NCBI RefSeq assembly: GCF_023206215.1 | Contig: NZ_CP065800.1 | Coordinates: 1,178,001-1,242,000 of the forward strand | Source of the DNA: Butyrivibrio fibrisolvens | GTDB lineage: Bacteria > Bacillota > Clostridia > Lachnospirales > Lachnospiraceae | Direction: 5' to 3' | Length of the DNA stretch: 64,000 nucleotides | Shown: positions 55,100 through 62,129 of the stretch, one piece after another | How the letters are laid out: every line of letters starts with the position of its first letter | Numbering within the stretch: position 1 is the first letter of the stretch | Translations under genes and position numbers: made by a program | Notes under the pieces: model-generated | Seen by the model: only the letters and a program-made list of their open reading frames with translations | Database searches by the model: none | Told to the model about the DNA's origin: nothing

Positions 55100-55828
55100 C
55101 TATGGCCATGGAGTTATAGTTCCGTTAAGGATAAGACCATTTACTCCAAATAATTGTAGTGCGATCTTGTCACTTTCTGAAATACGGATGGTTCCATTAG
55201 TGGTTGTATTAACTTCGATATAGAGACCGTTTTCTGTATTGAAAGATTGACCAAGCTGAAGAACTCTTATCTGTCCATTATCTGAATATACAGAAAACTG
55301 TGCGATGGGAAGACCATCTGCAGTGTAGAAAAATCCGGTTTTGTAATCATTAACGAGTATAAGATTACCAACATTACTGTTCAGATATGCGACGGGGATT
55401 GAATCTATAAGAGAGGCTGTATCTAATTCTGAATCAGGATTGTAGATAAAAACGTCTTTTACACCAACATATAAGTCTTTATGATAGTCTGTAGTTCCAT
55501 CTAGGTAAATATATACAGTAAACTCATGAGCTGTTTCGTCCTTACCCACATGAACCTCAAGATCAAAACCAGCACCGGATTCTTTTAATATGACATAAGT
55601 ATTAGAACTGTGTGCTCCTATAATATAGTAGCTTACAGTATTTGTTGCATGTACGCCAACACTGTCATAACCACCTTGTTCGATATACATATTGTAGGAT
55701 GTAAGATAGAAATCTTCAGTATTATCATAATGCTGTGCTAATTCTGCTCTTGAAGTAAAAGTTATAGATGTCGCCAAAAGAAAAATAGCAGTAATTGTAA
55801 TGATACATTTAAAAAGACTATTTTTCAT
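55100..55828 (-). CDS. Secreted protein of unknown function
   Basis: I do not recognise this 242-residue protein. It has a clear Sec signal peptide (basic MKNSLFK, hydrophobic core to about residue 25, likely cut after SRA). A mature part of about 215 residues rich in T, Y, N, G and V looks beta-stranded. There is no sorting motif, lipobox or membrane anchor. TNTTTNGTIRI-like repeats and VYIYLDGTTDYHKDLYVGV suggest an extracellular beta-sandwich or jelly-roll, but no function is claimed. It is on the minus strand, only 17 bases from the converging DUF6020 gene, with an AGGAGG site before its ATG. Confidence 0.75.
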   Translation of the reverse strand: MKNSLFKCIITITAIFLLATSITFTSRAELAQHYDNTEDFYLTSYNMYIEQGGYDSVGVHATNTVSYYIIGAHSSNTYVILKESGAGFDLEVHVGKDETAHEFTVYIYLDGTTDYHKDLYVGVKDVFIYNPDSELDTASLIDSIPVAYLNSNVGNLILVNDYKTGFFYTADGLPIAQFSVYSDNGQIRVLQLGQSFNTENGLYIEVNTTTNGTIRISESDKIALQLFGVNGLILNGTITPWP

Positions 55829-55951
55829 GTTTCAAAACCTCCTAAACTTACAATAATAATAACTAAATAGTCATCGATACATTTATCGGGTGATGTTTAA
55901 ATAATATTTACAATGTAATGCTAGCGCATGGAAACATCGTGTTGACTTGTA

Positions 55952-55960
55952 TGGTATAAT
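55952..55960 (+). promoter_or_regulatory. Extended -10 promoter of the epimerase gene
   Basis: TG, one base, then TATAAT (55955-55960), 42 bases before the ATG. The ATGGTATAAT string is identical to that before pseF. A TTGACT at 55942 is only seven bases upstream, too close to be its -35. Confidence 0.55.
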
Positions 55961-56002
55961 ATTATGGCTATATTATGATTTAGATATAAGGAGCAATGTT
56001 TT

Positions 56003-56977
56003 ATGAGTTACGAACAGCTAGTCTTCCCAGAGGGAAGTACATTTCTTGTTACCGGTGGTGCGGGCTTTATCGGATGCAATATCACAGAAGCTCTTCTTAA
56101 GAAGGGATGCAAGGTACGTGTACTTGATAACCTTTCGACAGGACATATAGAGAATATCAATCCATTTATGGATAACCCGAACTTTACATTCATCCAGGAT
56201 GATATCAGAGACCTTGATGCATGTATGAGAGCTACAGATGGAGTAGACTTCGTATGTCACGAAGCTGCATGGGGATCAGTTCCTCGTTCTATCGAGATGC
56301 CGCTTCTCTATGAAGACATTAATATCAGAGGAACTCTTAACATGATGGAAGCATCCCGTCAGAACGGCGTTAAGAGATTTGCATATGCATGCTCATCTTC
56401 TGTATATGGCGATTCTACTAAGCTTCCCAAGAGAGAAGATCAGGAAGGCAATCCTCTTTCTCCATATGCTCTTACCAAGCAGACCAATGAGAAGTATGGA
56501 ATGCTTTATAAGAAGCTTTACGGACTTAACACATACGGCCTTTCATATTTTAACGTATTTGGTCGTCACCAGGATCCTAACGGCGCTTATGCAGCTGTTA
56601 TCCCTAAGTTCATCAAGCAGCTCCTTAATGGCGAGCGTCCTACCATCAACGGAGACGGTAGACAGAGCCGTGACTTTACATATATTGACAACGTAATCGA
56701 GGGTAACCTCAGAGCATGCCTTGCTCCGGAAGATGCAGCCGGCGAGATGTACAATATAGGCGCAGGTGGAAGAGAGTACCTTATTGACGTATACAATGAC
56801 ATCTGCGATGCTCTTGGAATGAAAGTAGAACCTATATTTGGGCCTGCACGTGCAGGTGATATCCGCGACTCCAATGCAGATATTTCCAAGGCTAGAGAGA
56901 AGCTTGGCTATGATCCTTCTTATGATTTTGCTAAGGGTATCAAGCTTGCTATCGAATGGTATAAAGAGAATCTATAA
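56003..56977 (+). CDS. tviC: UDP-N-acetylglucosamine 4-epimerase (TviC/WbpP type)
   Basis: SDR epimerase that interconverts UDP-GlcNAc/GalNAc or their uronic acids. VTGGAGFIGCNITEALL is the NAD loop, CHEAAWGSVPRSIE and ACSSSVYGDS are typical of WbpP/TviC, YALTK is the YxxxK catalytic pair, and YFNVFGRHQDPNGAYAAVIP the substrate loop. With TviB at 49078 it would produce UDP-GalNAcA. SD aagga lies before the ATG, and an extended -10 promoter precedes it. Length (324) is normal. Confidence 0.92.
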   Translation: MSYEQLVFPEGSTFLVTGGAGFIGCNITEALLKKGCKVRVLDNLSTGHIENINPFMDNPNFTFIQDDIRDLDACMRATDGVDFVCHEAAWGSVPRSIEMPLLYEDINIRGTLNMMEASRQNGVKRFAYACSSSVYGDSTKLPKREDQEGNPLSPYALTKQTNEKYGMLYKKLYGLNTYGLSYFNVFGRHQDPNGAYAAVIPKFIKQLLNGERPTINGDGRQSRDFTYIDNVIEGNLRACLAPEDAAGEMYNIGAGGREYLIDVYNDICDALGMKVEPIFGPARAGDIRDSNADISKAREKLGYDPSYDFAKGIKLAIEWYKENL

Positions 56978-57115
56978 GATAGTCTGTACAAAGATAATTA
57001 TAGATTTACATCTATAACTGTTTTGATAAAGAATTTATATAACTACGAGTGATATACACGATTTAGATTAAATGTGATAAATGATCATACTCGTAGTAGA
57101 GATCAGAGGTTACTA

Positions 57116-57889
57116 ATGAAGATCGCCATCAGGCTTGATGACATAACTCCGGACATGAACTGGAGCAATTTTGAACGCTTTAAAAGCCTTCTTGATAAAT
57201 ATAATATTAAAGCTCTTCTTGGCATAGTTCCGGAGAACCGAGACCCTAAGCTTATGATCAATCTTCCAAAGAGAGACTTCTGGGAGTATATCAAAGACTT
57301 AGAAAAAGATGGCTGGACACTTGCTATGCACGGCTACCATCATGAATATACAACTCATGATGGAGGCCTTCTTCCTCTTAACAGGAATTCTGAGTTTGCA
57401 GGACTTCCTTTTGACAAGCAGGACAGAATGATAAGAAGTGGCAAGATCCTTCTTGAAAAGAACGGGATCACCACTGATATCTTCATGGCACCGTCACATT
57501 CTTATGATATGAATACTATCAAAGCCCTTAAGAAGAACGGCTTTACAGGTATCACAGACGGATTTGGTAATGCTCCATATATGTGGGAGGATATGGTCTT
57601 CTATCCAATATCTTTCAAAAAGAGTCAGACACTTAAGTCCAAAGAAGACGGCTGCGTAACCTTCGTAGTTCACACCAACACCATGACAGATAGAGACTTT
57701 GAAGCATATGAGAAGCTCCTTGCAACCAGAGAGATAGTATCCTATTCAGAGATGCTTAAGCTAAAGCCGGTAAAGGCAACAGAAACAGACCGCTTCAAAG
57801 AAAAACTCATGGCAACTGCTAAGTTTCATTTAAGGGAAACTTTAAGATTAAGTAGTAATATAAAACGATATATAAAAAAGCGTGACTAA
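57116..57889 (+). CDS. DUF2334 polysaccharide-deacetylase-like protein
   Basis: Member of the carbohydrate esterase 4-like DUF2334 family. IAIRLDDITP (3-12) carries the paired aspartates (D8, D9) and MHGYHHEY (71-78) the histidines (H72, H75, H76) expected to bind metal. PSHSYD further on is another family strand. No signal peptide, so it probably acts in the cytoplasm on a nucleotide- or lipid-linked sugar. I chose ATG 57116 because AGAGGT lies six bases upstream; an ATG at 57074 would add 14 residues without a ribosome site. Confidence 0.82.
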   Translation: MKIAIRLDDITPDMNWSNFERFKSLLDKYNIKALLGIVPENRDPKLMINLPKRDFWEYIKDLEKDGWTLAMHGYHHEYTTHDGGLLPLNRNSEFAGLPFDKQDRMIRSGKILLEKNGITTDIFMAPSHSYDMNTIKALKKNGFTGITDGFGNAPYMWEDMVFYPISFKKSQTLKSKEDGCVTFVVHTNTMTDRDFEAYEKLLATREIVSYSEMLKLKPVKATETDRFKEKLMATAKFHLRETLRLSSNIKRYIKKRD

Positions 57890-57908
57890 AAAGTACTAGA
57901 ACTTTTGA

Positions 57909-58023
57909 GCACAGAAGTTACTGATATAATCCTCAGGCGTAATCCGTACGAGGAGTGCCCAGGGGCGCAGCCCCTACGACGAGTGGCAAGGTAGCCCGAG
58001 GATTATATCAGTGACTTCTGTGC
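57909..58023. repeat. 115-nt hairpin element with 26-nt terminal inverted repeats
   Basis: Left arm 57909-57934 and right arm 57998-58023 are complementary at 25 of 26 positions, the exception being a possible G-U pair. Inside lies a perfect small stem aggggc/gcccct (57961-57975). It fills most of the gap between the DUF2334 and GT4 genes. The tip contains gcgcag, also found at the tip of the palindrome at 19566-19855. Not followed by a T run. Confidence 0.82.
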
Positions 58024-58064
58024 GGCACAACGTAGTACATAACACCCATTAACAGGAGGCATAC

Positions 58065-59510
58065 ATGCCGCAGGATTTTGATATAAACAGCATACCGGAA
58101 AGAAAAGAAAAGCCTATCAGGGTCCTGCATGTGTTCGGGCGTCTGGGCCTCGGCGGTGCAGAAAGCCGCATTATGGATCTTTACAGGAACATTGATAAAA
58201 GTCAGGTTCAGTTTGACTTTTTGGTACACTCAGATGCACAGCTTCCAAAAGGAGTTAAGTATTCATCAACAGAACTTATGAAGGTCAGAAAGCCGGAGTA
58301 CTTTGATGAAGAGATAAAAAGGCTTGGAGGCAATATCTACGTGGTACCAAGACTTAACTCCAAGAACATGCTCTTATATAAGGGTTATATAGAAAGCTTT
58401 TTTAAAGCCAATAAAGGCAAGTGGGCTGTAGTACAGGGACATATGACAAGTACTGCCGCCATATACCTTCCTATAGCCAAGAAGTACGGCGCAGGTATCA
58501 CAGCTTCTCACGTTAGAAGCGGCGGAACAGACCCGGGACTTAAAGGAAAGCTTACTGAGTTTTTAAGGCGCCCTTTTAAGAAAGAAGGAGTCTGCGACTA
58601 TTACCTCTCATGTACAGAGGCTGCAGCAAGGCATGTCTATGGCGATGAGCTGGTAGATGCAGGCAAAGTCAGAATCATACCTAATGCAATAAATGTTGAT
58701 AAGTTTGCGTATAGTGAAGATATAAGGAACAAAATAAGAAATGAACTAGGGATATCCAATGCCATAGTCATAGGCCATGTGGGAAGATTTCATTATGCCA
58801 AGAATCATGAATTTCTTATTAGAGTCTTTGCCCAGATGGTTCAGCTTATAAGAGAGGATGACAAGGGCAGATATACACTCATTTATGGACTACCACTTCG
58901 CCTTATGCTCCTTGGAGAAGGGCCACTCATGGAGGATACCCGAAAGCTTGTTCATGAACTTGGAATGGACAACAGAGTTCTTTTTCTAGGGAATAAATCC
59001 AATGTAAGTGACTACTATCAGGCTATGGATTACTTCTGCTTCCCTTCACGCTATGAAGGACTTCCGGGTACTGTTGTGGAAGCGCAGGCAGCAGGCCTTC
59101 AGTGCCTTGTATCGGATTCCATAACTACTGAAGTTGATATTACAAGGCTTGTAAGTCGTATGTCCATAGAGCTTGATCCAAGGCAGTGGGCGATGAAAGT
59201 CTTAGACGACCTCGTTCCAAGGATGGATGTATATGCTCACGAAGTTCCGGATGAGCGATTTGATAATGCCTTTGACAGAATATATGATAAAGATCAGGGA
59301 TTTGGAAGAATCTCTGATGGAATGGGGAAAGTGCTTGTAGACCTTCCTGAGGATCACCCTTATGACAGGGCTCATACTTCCGGCTATCTGGCAGATGCTA
59401 TTATTAAAGCCGGATTTGATGCAAAGACTCAGGCAGTGATGATGACTTACTTCTACAGACATGGTTCATTTAGGGATGATGCCACTAGAAACTTAAGAGA
59501 AGTACCGTAA
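58065..59510 (+). CDS. GT4 family glycosyltransferase (EpsF-like)
   Basis: GT-B glycosyltransferase of 481 residues. RVLHVFGRLGLGGAESRIMD is the EpsF-type opening, IPNAINVDKF the domain linker, VGRFHYAKNHEFLI the donor-domain start and SRYEGLPGTVVEAQAAGL holds the E-x7-E motif. The C-terminus is about 90 residues longer than usual (from VLDDLVPRMDVY on) and I cannot assign that part. The start follows AGGAGG. It opens a run of three GT4 genes. Donor unknown. Confidence 0.9.
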   Translation: MPQDFDINSIPERKEKPIRVLHVFGRLGLGGAESRIMDLYRNIDKSQVQFDFLVHSDAQLPKGVKYSSTELMKVRKPEYFDEEIKRLGGNIYVVPRLNSKNMLLYKGYIESFFKANKGKWAVVQGHMTSTAAIYLPIAKKYGAGITASHVRSGGTDPGLKGKLTEFLRRPFKKEGVCDYYLSCTEAAARHVYGDELVDAGKVRIIPNAINVDKFAYSEDIRNKIRNELGISNAIVIGHVGRFHYAKNHEFLIRVFAQMVQLIREDDKGRYTLIYGLPLRLMLLGEGPLMEDTRKLVHELGMDNRVLFLGNKSNVSDYYQAMDYFCFPSRYEGLPGTVVEAQAAGLQCLVSDSITTEVDITRLVSRMSIELDPRQWAMKVLDDLVPRMDVYAHEVPDERFDNAFDRIYDKDQGFGRISDGMGKVLVDLPEDHPYDRAHTSGYLADAIIKAGFDAKTQAVMMTYFYRHGSFRDDATRNLREVP

Positions 59511-59540
59511 GCACAAGTATAGAAAGAAGAGCGTTTTAAA

Positions 59541-60935
59541 ATGAAGAAACTAATGTTGATCACCCCTATGCTTCACCAAGGCGGATTTGAACGCGTATGC
59601 GTGACAACCGCAAGACTTATGCAGAAATATTATGATGTTACAGTTCTTATCTTCTCAGATAAGGATATCAATTATGATGTCACAGGTCTTAATATAGTAA
59701 ATATCAATCTTCCTGCAAGAAAAGGAAAGTATGCCAAGGCTATAAACCTTATAAAGAGAGTTATCAAGGTAAGACAGCTCAAAAAAGAACTTGGTATAGA
59801 TATCTGTTATAGTTTTGGCTCTTCAGCCAACTATGTTAATTCCCTTTCCAAGGGCAAAGAGAAGGTGTTTACAGGACTTCGCTGCTCTACAGATATGGAA
59901 TCTCCCAAGCAGGTCAAGCTCTTTTGCAGTAAGGCTGATCAGGTTCTGTCCTGTTCCAGAGAGATAATGAGACAGCTCAGCACAGAGTATAACTATGACA
60001 AGAGTAGCTATATCTATAACCCTCTTGATGTTGCTGCCATTAATATCCAGGCCAAGGAGAAGATTGATGATCTTCCCTTCGGACTTACACAGAATAGAGA
60101 AGATATCATAGAGAGCAAGAAGAGAGCAAAGGCTAAAGCAGATAAGGCATCTGCTAAGAAGGCTGACTCTGATAATCCCTATGAAAAGGATAATAATAAC
60201 GGAAGCCACCATATAGAGTGGGATGTATCATCTGATGCTCCTTTAAAGATAAAGAGAGATGTAAATAAAGATAATAAGCAGGAAGAGGAAGAAGACAAGA
60301 GGATCAGACTTATCGTATCCGTAGGAAGACAGGATTATATCAAGGGATTCTGGCATCTTGTTAAAGCTTTTTCTATAGTAGCTAAAGACAATGACAATGC
60401 GCGTCTCATGATCCTTGGAACCGGCGACTGGACACCTTATTATAAGCTGACAGAGGATCTTGGTATTAAGGATAAAGTTGCATTTATGGGAATCAAGAAG
60501 AATCCTTTCCCATATGTTGCAGCATCAGACCTCTACGTACTCTCATCAAACCATGAAGGCTTCCCTAACGCTCTTCTTGAAGCCATGGCACTTGGTAAGC
60601 CCTGCGTAGCAGCTGACTGTAAGACAGGACCTAGAGAGATCGTATTATCAGAAGATGAGTACAATGATCTTCTTAAGATAAGACCGGATGGAAGCTCTAC
60701 AGACAAGGCTATCGAAGGTGAGTACGGAATACTGGTACCTGATATGAATGAAAATGAGGACTTTGATTCCAAAGTTATCACTGTTGGTGAGAAAGCACTT
60801 GCCCGTGAGATCAACAAGATGATATCTGATGATGATAAGCTTGAAAGATTTGGGATAAAAGCAAGAGAACGTGCTGACTGCTATCAGCCTGAGAAGTATA
60901 GTGCAGAGCTTAATTCTATTTTAGAGAAGCTCTAA
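59541..60935 (+). CDS. GT4 family glycosyltransferase with charged linker insert
   Basis: GT-B enzyme: ITPMLHQGGFERVCV at the N-terminus, SYIYNPLDV before the linker, VSVGRQDYIKGFWHLVKAF opening the donor domain and SSNHEGFPNALLEAMALGKP with the E-x7-E pair. Between the two domains (residues about 193-254) lies a very charged K/D/E/N-rich insert (AKAKADKASAKKADSDN and EEEED parts) not expected in the family. The start is ATG with agaaaga-type SD. Acts in the cytoplasm. Donor unknown. Confidence 0.88.
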   Translation: MKKLMLITPMLHQGGFERVCVTTARLMQKYYDVTVLIFSDKDINYDVTGLNIVNINLPARKGKYAKAINLIKRVIKVRQLKKELGIDICYSFGSSANYVNSLSKGKEKVFTGLRCSTDMESPKQVKLFCSKADQVLSCSREIMRQLSTEYNYDKSSYIYNPLDVAAINIQAKEKIDDLPFGLTQNREDIIESKKRAKAKADKASAKKADSDNPYEKDNNNGSHHIEWDVSSDAPLKIKRDVNKDNKQEEEEDKRIRLIVSVGRQDYIKGFWHLVKAFSIVAKDNDNARLMILGTGDWTPYYKLTEDLGIKDKVAFMGIKKNPFPYVAASDLYVLSSNHEGFPNALLEAMALGKPCVAADCKTGPREIVLSEDEYNDLLKIRPDGSSTDKAIEGEYGILVPDMNENEDFDSKVITVGEKALAREINKMISDDDKLERFGIKARERADCYQPEKYSAELNSILEKL

Positions 60936-61013
60936 TGGTATTAGATAGAGAAACACAAAGATGATAAATAAATATAAGATAGTTATTGACCCTGAAAGGT
61001 CATAAGGAGAAGT

Positions 61014-62126
61014 ATGCCTAAAATAGCATTTCATTTAAACTGTCTGACACATGGCGGTGCAGAGAGAGTGGTAACCAATCTAGCAGGTCGCTTTGCAGAT
61101 GCAGGCTACGAAGTAGTTGTAGCAACCGAATGGATAGATGATAACGAGTATGAACTAAATCCTAAAGTTAGGCGTGTTAATATAGGCCTCACTACGGATG
61201 ATGAGAAGAAGGGACGAATATATAAGTATATAAGGCGTATTAGATATCTTCATGAGTTTATGATAAATGAAAAACCAGATGTACTTATAGCATTTGCTAA
61301 ACTTGCGTTGTTTAGGGCTTTAATGTCTTGTAAAGGAACAAATGTACCAGTGGTTATTTCGGTTCGAAATGACCCGAGAACATATTATATTGGACCAAGA
61401 AATGCTTTTCTTATAAAGAGATATATAGGGAGGGCTGCCGGAGCGGTATTCCAGACAGAAGAAGCAAGAAACTTTTTTCCGAAAGCTTTGCAGAATATCT
61501 CTAAAGTTATTTTAAATCCTATAACCCCTAAATATATAAAGGCACCTGATACTGGTTACAGAGATAAGCTGATTGTCAATGCTGCTAGAGTAGTTGGATT
61601 TAAGAATCAGGAAATGCTCATATATGCTTTTGCAGATGTTTATGACAGGCATCCAGATTATAAGCTTAAAATATATGGAGCCGACTCCGGAGATGGTACT
61701 TGGCAGAGACTTGAAGAGGCAATAAGGGAGACTCACCTTGATGATGCAGTAGAGCTTATGGGCCAAAGTGACAGCCTTGAAGAAGATCTTAGATGTGCAA
61801 GTGTATTTGCATATCCGTCTAACTATGAAGGAATGCCCAATTCACTGATGGAAGCTATGGCACTTGGACTTCCTTGCGTAGCAACCGACTGTCCTTGTGG
61901 AGGCCCAAGAGAACTGATACAAGACGGTATCAATGGTCTGCTGATACCAGTCAGAGACAAAAAGGCGCTTTCAGATAAAATATGCTGGATGATAGAACAT
62001 CCGCAGGATGCTCAGAGGATGGGGCAGGAAGCTAGGAAGATATCTGAAAAAGCAAGTCTTGATGCAGTATATGAGCAGTGGAGAATTTATCTTGATAAGG
62101 TTATAAAAAGCGGGAAAAGACAATAA
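61014..62126 (+). CDS. GT4 family glycosyltransferase
   Basis: GT-B enzyme of 370 residues. IAFHLNCLTHGGAERVVTNL opens the acceptor domain, VISVRNDPRTYY lies mid-domain, VNAARVVGFKNQEML begins the donor domain and SNYEGMPNSLMEAMALGLP holds the E-x7-E motif, followed by DCPCGGPRELI. This pattern resembles GalNAc-transferring PglH/PglJ-type enzymes, but the donor is not fixed by this. The SD aaggaga precedes the ATG. The next gene starts four bases after its stop. Confidence 0.9.
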   Translation: MPKIAFHLNCLTHGGAERVVTNLAGRFADAGYEVVVATEWIDDNEYELNPKVRRVNIGLTTDDEKKGRIYKYIRRIRYLHEFMINEKPDVLIAFAKLALFRALMSCKGTNVPVVISVRNDPRTYYIGPRNAFLIKRYIGRAAGAVFQTEEARNFFPKALQNISKVILNPITPKYIKAPDTGYRDKLIVNAARVVGFKNQEMLIYAFADVYDRHPDYKLKIYGADSGDGTWQRLEEAIRETHLDDAVELMGQSDSLEEDLRCASVFAYPSNYEGMPNSLMEAMALGLPCVATDCPCGGPRELIQDGINGLLIPVRDKKALSDKICWMIEHPQDAQRMGQEARKISEKASLDAVYEQWRIYLDKVIKSGKRQ

Positions 62127-62129
62127 CAT

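Noticed and set aside
55942..55960. TTGACT as the -35 of the epimerase promoter
   Set aside because: Only seven bases separate it from TATAAT, far from the needed 16-18.
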